This document shows, in pieces, positions 45,443 to 56,405 of a stretch of DNA of 64,000 bases; position 1 is the stretch's first letter; each line of letters starts with the position of its first letter. The stretch comes from Gautieria morchelliformis (taxonomy: Eukaryota; Basidiomycota; Agaricomycetes; Gomphales; Gomphaceae), in contig WHVA01000206.1 in NCBI GenBank assembly GCA_015179125.1, positions 118,101 to 182,100 on the forward strand. The letters are read 5' to 3'. The position numbers were made by a program, and so were the translations under genes. The notes beneath the pieces were generated by a model. That model saw only the letters and a program-made list of their open reading frames with translations, had not been told where the DNA came from and made no database searches.

Positions 45443-46800
45443 TCCTCCATTGCCCCTGCTACAGATTTAGAGACAATTGCTGCAATGTCTGCCTCTGTGA
45501 GGTTTGCACGGATTCGTGGCTTGCGAGGTTCAGGACAGTCTGGTGAAATGTGACCAGGTCTCTTACAGTTGTAGCAGGTCCATGTTTCGGTGCGGCGGCG
45601 GCGGGATGAGTCAATGTCCATAGGTGTCGCATTACTGGGTGGTGCTGTGACAACAGGCGCCGTAGCAGGAGTGTGGAGTGGTTGGGCAGGAGGAGGGCGA
45701 TTAGGAACATGAGGTGTCTGTGCCTTCCTGACCTCTAACAGATGGTGATGTTTGCGGTCAATCTGACAGGCTGCTTCCTTCCAGCCTTTGAGGTTGGGTG
45801 GAAGAAAGGGCTGGGTGTGGACCTTGTCAAGGATACCTGCTGGAAGGCCACGAGCATAGGCATCCTCGAGTGCCTCATCATTAAAGCCTGTCCTGCCTGC
45901 CAGGATCTCAAGCTGAGCCGTGTATTCATCTGCCGACATTCCTGATGTCATCCTGAGGTCATGCAGCTTATATTATCTCATTGCCGGAATGGCCAGGACT
46001 CGGAGTGTGCATTAACTCAAGCGCAGTGAGAAGGGACTCGGATATGAAGCTTGCGCGTGAACTCGAGCGCAGAAACGGAATGTAACTCGACTTGATGCGC
46101 ATAAACTCGAGCACATGGTGGTGACCAACAGTGAAGTGATGGATTGCTTATGTGACTACCTAACTACTATATAAACGAGTAGATAGGGGAAGCGGGGTTT
46201 GGGATCAAATGTGAGATCCGGGCGTCGAAGTCACGCCATTACACCAAGCTAAAACCACAAGCTTGCAACAGCTTAGTGCGAGCTGTTCTGGCACGATCTG
46301 TGTCCCCAAAGGCCTCCTCCACACGTTTAATGAACTCCTCCAGAGTGGATATAGAGGAGGTGCCATCAATGACAGCCTGTGTCTCGTTGTGTGCCCATAT
46401 CTCTGCAGAGCCTCCCGTCATGAAGGAAAGAGCATATAGGATCTTTGTGCGCTTATCTGGGAAGGATGCTGGCTGGACAACCTGATAGACCTGATAAACC
46501 CTTCAGTCTCTGCACGGTCTCCATTGAACTTCTCCAGTTCTGCTGCTTTGATAGAGCGAGTAGATGGAGGGACACTGTGAGGTACTAAGGGCACAAGGGC
46601 TTGAGCAGCAGCAACAGCAGCATTGGTGGCAGCATTGGCTAAGTGGTCATGAACGTTAACAATCTGATTGTGCAGCTCCTAATTCTGCAGTTGAAGTTGC
46701 TGCAGCTGCTGTGCTTGGCTGGAAAGGAGGCCTCGAAGAAATGGCCCATGTTCACCCAAGGAGTTCCAGTATGCCTCCGGGAGTTGGTCTGCTATAGGCT
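45391..46800 (-). pseudogene. Element C gag, split by a SINE
   Basis: The N-terminal part (about 46800-46275) has a glutamine-rich helix, KAAELEKFNGD and EEFIKRVEEAFGD, with stops. After the SINE, 45963-45391 continues KLHDLRMTSGMSADEYTAQL, then a zinc knuckle CYNCKRPGHISPDC (about 45580) and TEADIAAIVSKSV. The join TK-L-HDLR across the SINE is exact when the 6-bp duplication aagctg is removed. Ends GKGF then stop at 45391. Confidence 0.8.
45970..46268 (-). mobile_element. tRNA-derived-type SINE inside element C gag
   Basis: 299 bp flanked by cagctt (45964-45969 and 46269-46274). On minus, the first 70 bases contain an A-box-like TAGCTTGGTGTAATGG and, about 40 nt on, a B-box-like TTTGATCCC, the spacing of a tRNA promoter. 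The tail holds three cgctcgag/cgcttgag motif copies and ends caatgagataatat. The tail matches the start of the copia A insertion at 2477-2560. Confidence 0.6.
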
Positions 46801-46842
46801 GAGATGAGGTTGGTTAAGAAAAGTGTGTGGGGTCGTCCTATG

Positions 46843-46854
46843 AGCTTGATCTTC
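46843..46854 (-). promoter_or_regulatory. Element C self-primer binding site
   Basis: 2 nt from the 5' LTR the sense strand reads AGATCAAGCT, the exact complement of AGCTTGATCT in the LTR (plus 46928-46937). That segment lies 34 bp downstream of TATAAG (plus 46966-46971). The layout is the same as in G1. Confidence 0.65.
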
Positions 46855-47135
46855 TGTGAGGGCAACATTAATTTTCCATTTTACACATTACAAGGACAAT
46901 AACCAACTGTGTAGTGGATATCCTCAGAGATCAAGCTGAGGAAACACCACCACACCGGCTACAGTCTTATAGCGCTGGCAAGGTTTACATAATAGGGGAG
47001 GCGGAAACTTGTAGAAGGTTGTGGAAACTCGTGGAAGATGATAGAAACTCATAGAAGGTTACGGAAGGTGACGGAAACTGACGGAAACTCATGGAAGGAA
47101 ATAGAAACTTGTGGAAGGAAACACGTGAACCCACA
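46855..47135 (-). repeat. Element C 5' LTR
   Basis: 281 bp. The end reads gaacccaca, two bases shorter than the 3' LTR end gaaccctgaca. The sequence just inside the start (about 20-55 bp) differs from the partner LTR. Confidence 0.85.
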
Positions 47136-47191
47136 TACACTCACATTGGGTCCACTAGATACAACAATCTCTGGATAGTTTAGCTAAGAAT

Positions 47192-47400
47192 CACCCACAG
47201 TCACATGACTATCACATGACCTCAAAAACAGCTCAAATTCACCTGATCATCCACAGTCACCTGACAATCACCTGACCTCAAAGTCACCTGATTATCTACA
47301 GTCACCTGACAATCACCTGACCTCAAAGTCACTTGATTATCCACGGTCACCTGACAATCACATGACTTTCCTTCGTCACATGATAATCACATGAGCGTGG
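47192..47400 (+). promoter_or_regulatory. E-box-rich tandem array upstream of family-F TATA box
   Basis: Imperfect units of about 45 bp (core: cacagtcacctgacaatcacctgac) give more than ten CACCTG or CACATG words, the CANNTG site of bHLH factors. The array ends about 200 bp upstream of tataaatag at 47596. It looks like an LTR enhancer. Confidence 0.5.
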
Positions 47401-48474
47401 GAGTTTCTTACATACTCTTAGCTTTACTGTCACAGAGCTGTGACTTTAACCCAAAATAGCAATAGAACCTTCCACAGCCTTCCAATAGTTTCCAAACCTT
47501 TCCTGAAGCTTCTCTAAGCTTCCACAAGGTTCTTCACAGTAGCTGAAGCCTCTACAAGGTTCCTAGCAGTAGTTACATAAGCTAGATAGATGCAGTATAA
47601 ATAGCCTGCAGTTTTAGCAGTGAAGCAATCAATCATCTTTCACCCAAACCACTCATACCTTGAGTAACTGGAGTGTGACTTCAACACAGCCTTGTACCGA
47701 AGTACTGGCTCACTGACTTGGCTACAGTCTAAGATTGCAGCAACTCTGATTGGCTCTGAGAAGTACAAGAGTGCTCTATTTTAATTGCAGCAGGCTCTGA
47801 ATAATCGCACTGCGAACAGCAACATTACTAAGAGTAACTGATTAGTAATCCTGTACCATTAGACGCCACTCTGAGCAGTGATCTAATAGACTTGGTTATT
47901 GGTTATTCAATTCACGCAATAGATTATTAACTTAACTCTGAGTTAAGTGGGTTAATAGCCTTTTGAGTAATTGATCTTTCTTGATCAATCAACGCACTGC
48001 AGATATTAACCTAACTCAGGGTTAGTGAGTTAATATCCTACGTTTGTTGAGTTGGAAAACCAGAAAAGCCACAAGAATAGTGACATACTTGAACTGAGGA
48101 AGAGTTCAAGCGCAGAACTATCTTTTCACGTCTTGGGGATTATTGTTGTCTTTAATTCACTCGACCCACGGTCCTAAGACTCTAGGTAGCTTTCCCCCTT
48201 AAAGTATCTGGACCCTTGGACACCTAATAACATTCTTTGACCTCACAAAGTATTGCACAATCTGAGAACTACACGTGTTCAGTTAAATCTCTATTGCTAC
48301 ACTTCCTGTACCAATACTGATTCTGATTGTTCACCGGAGTATAATTTCTTAATTGAGTTTTCCGTTAAAATAGTTTCGAAGCTTGCGTGTGCTTGTAAAG
48401 TCAAATCTCTGATTGAACTTTAGAATTGTGTTTAACACCACAGTTTTACATTTAGTTCAACGGGCTCCAAAACA

Positions 48475-49404
48475 GTCAAGTCCTGTGTCGTTCACTGCTG
48501 CCACCATGGAGTATTCGAAGGCGGAGCTCAACTCCCCCTCAGCCTCAGGGGTGGTTCCCTCCTCTAGTTCGATGAGGGTGACCAGGGCTGACGTGTTCGC
48601 GGGTACAGGTAGTCCTCATGGGTACACAGGTGTGTTCACGCGTCCCGTGCTGCTACTGGTGCCATCTGCGATTCCCTGCACGTACGCCGATGGTTTCTGT
48701 GCATGTTGGCCTCTGCCTTGTGGTGGGTCCACTGGGGGGTCCGGAGCCTCGAGTCCCTCTAGGGAGTCGACCTTCGCTGGGTCTGCGTGCTGCAGCTGTG
48801 GGGCACCACCGATGCCCTGGCTGCCAGTGGTGGACTCCCCCTCAGTCAGTGCATCAGCAGGCATAACTATGACAGGGGTGTCAAACATAATATTACATTC
48901 AACAGTGATGCAGCGTTTCCCGGGCCAGTAAACCCTGTTCCCTTTACTTTCGTGGCTGTATCCCACCCATCTCCCCTCGTCGGCGTTAGCCTCCAGCTTG
49001 CCACTGTCTTCTTTCAAGACAAAGACCCTGGTACCCCATTCAGGTAAGTTGCTCAGATCTGGCTTGGTGCCATGAACGAGCTCATATGGGGTCTTGCTGT
49101 CAAGCGCACGCGTCCACGAGCGGTTCTTTAGCCACACCACGTGCTGGATTGATTCAGTCCAAAGGAACTTCAGCAGGCCTACTGTGGGGTGCATTGCCCA
49201 TGCATGCTCCAGTAGCGTCCTGTCCAACCGCTCCAACACGCCTTTCTCCTCTGGCGTGTCCTGTATGGTAAGACTCCTAACCGTCCCTTTTGACTTTAGG
49301 TGGCCTGTAAACTCATGGGAGAGATATTCCCCTCCACGGTCAGTTTGCAGCTTCTTGATTCTTGCGCCGTGCTGCGTCTCAACCCAGGCCTCATACTGCT
49401 TATA
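48475..49404 (-). pseudogene. Copia E integrase C-terminal part and linker
   Basis: Follows copia A 740-1600: TQHGARIKKLQTDRGGEYLS, RLDRTLLEHAWAMHPTVGLL, KFLWTESIQHVVWLKNRS, SKTPYELVHGTKPDLSNLPEWG. A Pro/Gly/Ser-rich linker follows, to TSALVTLIELEEG and SSAFEYSMVAA. Frame changes occur near 49240. Interrupted at 49404 by B1 and at 48475 by the family-F LTR. Confidence 0.85.
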
Positions 49405-49619
49405 TGTAAATAACCCGTGTATCTACATGTACATTAGTTATTACATAATCCCAGTGGGCCCATTAGGGACCTACTGTATAGTTTATGCATGGGAACTGGC
49501 CAGCGGTCCACATCGCATCTTACTCTTACCTGTCACTATGTAGCATTCAGAATACCACTCATTGGTCAAGTTCTGTTGTGCCCTTGTGATACAAGGTCTT
49601 AAGATCGACATCATTTACA
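49405..49619 (+). repeat. B1 5' LTR
   Basis: 215 bp, TGTAAATAACCC to CATTTACA. No good tRNA primer site was found directly after it. Confidence 0.9.
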
Positions 49620-49759
49620 CCTTTTTGAACTATCCTGCGGTTGATCGCCACACGACCAACCGATAGTGGATTCGAAGCAATCTTGAAAAGATCGCTGCGT
49701 TGACGACTAAACATCGTTGAGACCCTCCAGTAGACCCTCTACTGTCGGCTGCAAGCGTG

Positions 49760-51218
49760 ATGATTCCACGCAGTCGAAGACAGACACGAGCGATGAGCTC
49801 GAGGTCCACGCCCCAGGCGCAGCCCAGCGACATGATGGCTGACGCTATCCTGGACCAAGAGACCAGGACGATAGAAGACGGAGAGATCGTAGATCTCACC
49901 GCCCTCGTCCCCTCAGCAGAGGATGAGGAAAATCCCGACCACGTCTCGTTGAGCGTGGCCGAAGAAGAGACGACGCCGGGCAACGAGTCGGCCCCGCCCC
50001 ACCATCTCTCTCTGCCCAAAGACAAAGGAAAGGGCAGAGAAGTCTCGCCGTCGTCAGACGGTAGAGCAACAACGTCGAGGCGGGCACAGAGCCACGACTC
50101 AAACCGACGCTCACGAAGTAGAGCGACGACGATCGTCCCTGAAGGAGGACGACGGCAAAAGAGGCGAGCCCCAGACGATGGTCAGGACTCGGAATACTTG
50201 AGCTCTAGTCGCAAGAGCTCGAGGGCTCACGCCATCGACCACGAGACGGCAGAGGCCCTGAACAAACAGGTGCAGGCTGCGCTGCACCGAAGTACGCTGA
50301 CGCGCCACAAGCACCATCAGCTGGCATCGCAGCTTGACAACGCCGCTGCCGCCCTAATGGCAATCGGCAAGGAACTCCACCAGGCGGAGGAGATCAGGCT
50401 GCAAGACGCAGCCACACTGGAGGACGTCCAGAAAGCACTCCACCCACGCGGGGCAACTCGTCCGAGCTCGCGACAGTCCACAGCTAACGAACGCAGTCGC
50501 GATGCACTCCGAAAGGAGAGAGACAAGCAGCGAATGCCGCCACCAGCCGTCCCGGTCGAACAGGACGTAAGGTTCGGGAACGAACCTCAGGAGCAACCGG
50601 CTGCCCCAACAGACAGCCGTAAAACGATCCAACAGATCGTTAGGGATCAGGTCGCCTCAGAGCCTGACTCTGAAATGACGACCGAGAGCTTAGAGCTCGA
50701 GGTCGCACACTGGCAGCGTAAAGAGGCCGCAGCCGCGTGCCGCCACACACGGGCACTCGAGCTACTAGTGAAGAACACTGAAGAGACAGTGGCCCACAGC
50801 CACACCGCTCAGCTGCCTGATGAGCAGCTCATGCGAGCCGTACAGGACGCATGGCAGGCGTGCGCAGCCTACAACAGCAGGCTGCGGATCCGCAACGTGG
50901 GACTGACCGGGGACACCAGGCACAAAATGCCCCCGGAACTGAGAGCACAAAATGCTCCCGATCCCGAGCCCGGGGCCCGTCAGGGCATATAACAGCCTGC
51001 CCCGCGCGGCGTCACAACCGCGCGAGAGATCCATGGCCCCAACGGAAGGCCAGGGAATCCCTGACCAGGCTGACGTCGTACCAATAGAGCCGTACGACGG
51101 GATCACACGGATGATCCGCGTGGCGTTAGCAGACGCTGCGGACACAGACCCGGAGAAGTCTGTGCTAGCGAAGGCCGGCGTAAAATTGGCCCACCCCGAG
51201 CCATATGCAGGGGGATTG
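49760..51218 (+). pseudogene. B1 gag, N-terminal part
   Basis: Open for about 410 codons from ATG 49760: basic start (MIPRSRRQTRAM), acidic GEIVDLTALVP, a Ser/Arg-rich stretch with RRQKRR, then helical regions rich in Ala, Gln and Glu (LNKQVQAALHR, LELEVAHWQRKEAAAA). The frame ends at 50992, but the adjacent frame continues the protein (RVALADAADTDPEKSVLAKAG, HPEPYAGG) to the copia D insertion. An N-terminal extension of this size before the capsid block is long for a gypsy Gag. Confidence 0.75.
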
Positions 51219-51706
51219 TGTTAGCAACTAGGGGCTATGGCAGGGAAGGTTCGGTAGAGTTCTTAGAAAGCTAGAATCAAATGTACTCTTTCAGTGAATT
51301 TATTGTCACTGTTATATTGATACAATACCTAGAATCAAATGTACTACATGATTTTCAGTCAACATGTTATGAAAATACAAAGAATACTACTCGCCTCTCT
51401 CAGTGAATTTATTGTCACTGAGAGAGGAGTATAATCCTGTCTCAGAACGCATATACCTGCACCCGGCCCTTTAGCGCCCAAGGGCTCGCGCGTCGAAGTC
51501 ATTTCAAACTCCGCTGGGTGCAGCCGCTTGTGAAAATAGGAATAACAAAATGAAATGGAGAGGTAGGGAGTGACTAGAAAATTTTGAAAATAAACAGAGA
51601 AGTGAATGCATGGTACAAGAACAATCTGAGAAGAGATTGAAACACCATACAATAAATCGAATATATTATGCTTGATTTTGGTGCAGGAGCATATATGCAC
51701 CCAACA
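51219..51706 (-). repeat. Copia D 3' LTR
   Basis: TGTTAGCAAC to CACCCAACA. Contains a perfect 13-bp-stem hairpin, CCTCTCTCAGTGA-atttattg-TCACTGAGAGAGG (51394-51427). The polypurine tract on minus (AGCTTGAGGGGGCG) lies at 51707-51720. Confidence 0.95.
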
Positions 51707-51719
51707 CGCCCCCTCAAGC

Positions 51720-54700
51720 TTAATATATTCCGATTCTCTCGTTGAGGATTCTCACTCTAGGACTAGGAAGTCCTTTAGTGAGAAGATCGGCTAGCATGTG
51801 TTCCGTTGGTAGGTACACAAGCTTAATTTCTTCATCTTCGACTATATCTCGGATGAAATATAATCTAATGTCGAAATGCTTGGTCCTCGTGTGTTGTTGA
51901 GTGCCATAAACAATGGCAATGGCTGATTGATTGTCTGAATAAAGTTTGATGGGACAATTCAGCGGTTGGAACACTTCAGAAATAAAGTGGCGCATCCATA
52001 AGGCTTCTTTGCTCACATGAGTCAGGGCAACGAATTCGGCTTCAGTTGATGATAGGGCTACGATGGATTGTTTTTGACAACTCCATGATACTGTCCCTCC
52101 ATCAATCCAATGAGGCCGTCTCGATTCTTCCCAAGTGTCAATTTGTAGTCCATCGTGCCTTTTAGATATTTAAAGACACGTTTGACTGCATGCCAATGTG
52201 TTGGACCTGGGTTTTCGAGGAATTGAGAAAGTAATGACACTGCGAATGCAATGTCCGGTCGAGTGGCTACTGCTGCCCACATCAATGATCCTATCGCTTG
52301 TCTGTATGGAATTCTTGACATCTTCTGTTTGTCTTCGTCTGTAGAAGGGCATTGGTCTCTGGATAATTTAACGGCTGGGTCGAGAGGTGTGGAAAATGTT
52401 TTGGCATCATCCAGATTGAATTTTTTGACGATTTTCTGGATGTATGCGGCTTGTGATATTGCAATCAATTTGTTATTCCAATCTCTTTCGATTTTGAGGT
52501 TCAAAAGCCAGTGAATCTCGCCTAGGTCTTTCATACTAAAAACCTGGGCAAGGTCATGCTTTACCTCATCGAGGATTGGTTGACTCTCAGCTGTGATAGT
52601 GAGGTCGTCTACTGCCGTTGCAATAATTGCATGTCCTCTCGGTCCACGTCTGTAAAATACAGCTCCATCCGAAGCTGATTTAGTGAATCCTAACTTGAGA
52701 AATTCACCACTCAGACGTTTGTACCATTCCCTTCCAGACTGTTTGAGGCCGTAAAGTGCTTTCTTCAGCAGGAGGACATCATCTTTGTCTCCGGTCTCAT
52801 ATCCATACGGCTGTCTCATGTAAATAGGTTCTGGCAGTGTAGCATTCAAATACGCACTGTCCACATCCATTTGATGAATAGGCCAATTGTTCCTGGCAGC
52901 AATGGCACATATAATCCGTAAGGAAGTCATCCGAGCAACAGGTGCATAGGTTTCATTGTAGTCAACTCCAAAACTTTGTGTAAAGCCTTGGGCGACCATC
53001 CTCGATCTAGGTGTAATGGGTTCACCTTCTGGATTGCGTTTCCAGAGGAATACCCATCTATTTCCGACAATATTTGCCCCAGGAGGTGGTTTAACCACTT
53101 CCCATACACCTTTGTCGAGTAGCACCTTATACTCTTTATCCATCGATGCTTTCCACATAGGATCATTTAAGGCTTCATCTGCATTGCTAGGCTCAGTCTG
53201 ATTCAAATCCGGCAGCACCTTATCTTTGTTTTGATCGGAGGTCGAAAGTGTACTGATGGCAAGGTTATAATCACTGATGCCGTCAGTTTCAGAGGGTAAA
53301 TCTTGTTCGAATAATTTGTCTTGATGGTCCTCAATGTCCTCGTAAGCTAGTGTAGTGATATCTGCACCAGCATGTCTCTTAGCTTGAGACCTTGTTACAG
53401 GACCACTTGGGGCCGGCTGCACCTGCTGCTGACGGATCCTCTCGCTTCTCCTTGTTGGAGCAGCTTCTTTAGGTCTTACATCAACAGTCTGACTGGGTTG
53501 CAGCTCCTTCAGACGTTCCTCTGGTTCATCATCGTCAATTTCTTCGATCTTTGCCTCCTTGCTGACTAAGTGACTAGGCATGGGTGCTGGCGCCGAAATG
53601 GCCTGTATCACTTTTCTGGACGTAGGTAGCTGTGACTCTTCAATAGAAATGATTGGAGCTTTGCCCCCCTTCATCTCTGAGTCAAATATAACATTCCGCT
53701 CGACAGAAACCTTCTGAGAGTCAGGCCAGTAGATGCAGTGACCATGGCACTGTCCAGAGATTCCTATCCACCGAGCTCTTTTGGCACGGGCTGCTAGTTT
53801 GTTTCCCTCTTTGATTTTAACGTAGACTTCAATTCCCCACACGTGTATGTCCTTCAGGTTCGGTTTCTCGTGATGGATCATTTCAAAAGGGGTTTTGTCT
53901 GGCAAAGCTCTTGTATGCATCCTATTCCTAAGATAGTTGGCGTGCAAAATTGCATGGCCCCATAGGGTCTTAGGAAGACTTGATTCCAATAGCATGGCAC
54001 GAGCTCTTTCAACTAGAGTTCGGTTTAGACGTTCAGCAACACCATTTGACTCTGGGGTGTCGTGCACGGTTAACCGATGTTTCGTGCCTTGCTTGGCTAA
54101 ATGCTGTTCGAATTCCGAGCTTGTATATTCGCCCCCTCTGTCGGAAACAAGTGCTTTGATGTGCACATTCCTCTGTCGAAGCATCAAGGCCTCATAGAGT
54201 TTGTATTTTGAAAATGCTTCCGATTTGTTTGCCATCAAATAGATAACTGATTCCCTTGAGTAATCGTCGATGAAAGACACATAATAGGATTTCTTGTCAA
54301 TTGTGGAGTGTCTCGCTGGTCCCCAGACATCAGAATAAATTCTGTCACCGAATTTTGAAGATCGGCTTCTGGGTTCCTGAGGAAGTGATTTTCGTGCAAT
54401 CTTCGCCTGAATGCACGCATCGCAAACAACCTTGTCACCTTTTGAGCTCAATTCAATGCCTAATATCATGCCACGGTTGAGCAAATGCTGTAGGGACTTT
54501 TGTGAAATGTGCCCCATTTTTTGATGTATCTCCATGGCTGATGCGCATATATGCGCTTCGGCACTTGTGTGTTGTAAGTCAAATCGATATAAGCCATTCA
54601 GCTTCGGTGCTTGCATCAATATCCTGCCTTTACGATTGGATATTGTGCATTTCTGATCAGCTATTTGTGTGTTATAGCCTGCATCATCGCACCGGCCGAT

Positions 54701-55906
54701 CGAGATCAGGGTAACAGCCATTTTGGGCGCGTAGAACGTATCCTTCAATGTAATGTTCACAGTCTTATCTCCAACCTTGTTAGATAGCACAAGTGAGCCT
54801 GAACCGAAGGCATCAAAAGTGCCTTTGTTGGCTGCACGAATTGTGCGCGGTTGTGAGAATGGACTGTAATCCCTCAATAAATTCTTGTGAGGGGTCATAT
54901 GTGCGGTCGTTCCAGTGTCGAGGATAACAACAGTGTCCAGAGATAAACTACTCAAATTAGAGCAGTCGAAGTTGGCGAAAGCGGCTGGACTGCCACTCTC
55001 ATCCTCCTCAGAGGACACTTCTTCGGCAACATTCGCCTTGGCTTTGCCTTTCTTCTTTTTGGCTTTCGCTTTCTTCTTCTGACGTGGCCCCTGGCCTTCT
55101 TTACCACCTCCTTTAGCCCAGCAACTCTCAATAGCATGTCCAGGCTTGTGGCAATTAGTGCATGTATGCACCTTCGGGTCTTGCCGGCCCTTCTGCCCTT
55201 TCGTAGATGAACCAATAAATGCCTGCTCTTCTTGTGAAATATTGAGGGTCTTTCTCCTGTCGTATTGAGCCTTTAGTACTCTGATAATATCATCAGGCAC
55301 TAAGGGCAATCCACATTCTTCGAGCGACGTGGTAAGGGCATTCATAACTGCCTCATAGGAGGGTGGAAGTGATGCAAGGATGATGTCGGTGAACTCTCCT
55401 TCAGAAATTCTGGCTCCCATCTCATTGAGACGAGCATAGAGGTCTTGGGCCTTGTCCAAGTGATCTCTCAAGTCTCCATCCTCAGGACACCTCATACTGC
55501 GAAGCTGTCTCTGTAGGTTGGTGAGGACCATCTTGGGCTTTTTGGTCATCTCATTGACCAATGCATCCCAGACTTCTTTTGCTGTATGTCTCTTCTGTAG
55601 CATCAGAGCTAGTGACTCTGACACTGAGACGATTATTTGGGTTTTGGCCTGTCCTTCTCTGGCAAGATACTTCTCCAGCTTCTCCTCAGCCTTCTCTATC
55701 TGAGTTTCCTCAGCTTCTGTAAGAATATGGCCTGGGGGCATGACTGGAGGATCAGGAGGTCGAATGGCTCTCCCTTCTATATGCCTGAGTAGATTTTTGG
55801 ACTCAAAATAACTTGTGAGAGTAGCTCACCACAGAGGCCAATTACTTCCATCTGTTGCAAGCTTCTCCACACCCAAAAGCTTCTGCGAAGTGTCTGCGGG
55901 GCCCAT
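51720..55906 (-). pseudogene. Copia D Gag-Pol
   Basis: The start is probably ATG at 55906, overlapping the primer-site region just inside the LTR. TGA at codon 27 (55826-55828) interrupts an otherwise open frame. From 55741 there are 1227 codons: Gag, zinc knuckle CTNCHKPGHAIESC (from residue 194), protease LDTGTTAHM (Asp 275), integrase with SDRGGEY and ESNGVAERLNR, and RT with AVDDLTI. RNase H reads to NRDGLIG, then lacks roughly 20 codons including the catalytic SD-DW block, and resumes in another frame as DGGTVSWSCQKQ and KHFDIR, to the stop at 51720. Proteins from another copy would be needed for movement. Confidence 0.9.
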
Positions 55907-55912
55907 AACCCT

Positions 55913-56400
55913 TGTTAGCAACTAGGGGCTATGGCAGGGAAGGTTCGGTAGAGTTCTTAGAAAGCTAGAATCAAATGTACTCTCTCAGTGAATTTATTGT
56001 CACTGTTATATTGATACAATACCTAGAATCAAATGTACTACATGATTTTCAGTCAACATGTTATGAAAATACAAAGAATACTACTCGCCTCTCTCAGTGA
56101 ATTTATTGTCACTGAGAGAGGAGTATAATCCTGTCTCAGAACGCATATACCTGCACCTGGCCCTTTAGCGCCCAAGGGCTCGCGCGTCGAAGTCATTTCA
56201 AACTCCGCTGGGTGCAGCCGCTTGTGAAAATAGGAATAACAAAATGAAATGGAGAGGTAGGGAGTGACTAGAAAATTTTGAAAATAAACAGAGAAGTGAA
56301 TGCATGGTACAAGAACAATCTGAGAAGAGATTGAAACACCATACAATAAATCGAATATATTATGCTTGATTTTGGTGCAGGAGCATATATGCACCCAACA
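55913..56400 (-). repeat. Copia D 5' LTR
   Basis: 488 bp, almost identical to the 3' LTR. Just inside, the sense strand reads TTATGGGCCCC, a likely tRNA-type primer site that overlaps the first codons of gag. Confidence 0.95.
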
Positions 56401-56405
56401 GATTG

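Larger units (their letters stand above)
39164..47135 (-). mobile_element. Ty3/gypsy chromovirus C with captured helicase and SINE
   Basis: LTRs 39164-39463 and 46855-47135 start TGTGAGGGCAAC. The target duplication is tacac at 39159-39163 and 47136-47140. The polypurine tract on minus lies at 39464-39477. Order on minus is Gag, protease, RT, a Pif1-type helicase insert, RNase H, integrase, chromodomain, then a third ORF. A 299-bp SINE interrupts gag. The LTRs have diverged, with one replaced segment near their start, so it is older than G1 or copia D. Confidence 0.88.
39056..48474 (+). mobile_element. Solo LTR, family F, copy 2, containing chromovirus C
   Basis: Starts TGTTAGGGATCG (39056) and ends GCTCCAAAACA (48474), resembling the ends of copy 1. 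It is about 1.44 kb once element C (39164-47135) is removed. Flanks gttga (39051-39055) and gtcaa (48475-48479) would be a target duplication with two transitions. TATA tataaatag (47596-47604) lies 30 bp before caatcaatc (47626). No coding sequence of its own. Confidence 0.6.
51219..56400 (-). mobile_element. Ty1/copia element D, youngest insertion
   Basis: LTRs 51219-51706 and 55913-56400, each 488 bp, differ at only about two positions. The target duplication is gattg at 51214-51218 and 56401-56405. It interrupts B1 gag between the codons for AGG and LDLEEFEVF. The single long Gag-Pol frame is nearly intact, with one nonsense codon and one RNase H deletion. Confidence 0.95.

Noticed and set aside
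47192-47400. Possible CRISPR-like direct repeat array
   Set aside because: Units are contiguous and diverged, without spacers, in a eukaryotic retroelement context.
53937-54197. Plus-strand small frames inside copia D
   Set aside because: Shadows of the 1227-codon minus-strand Gag-Pol frame.
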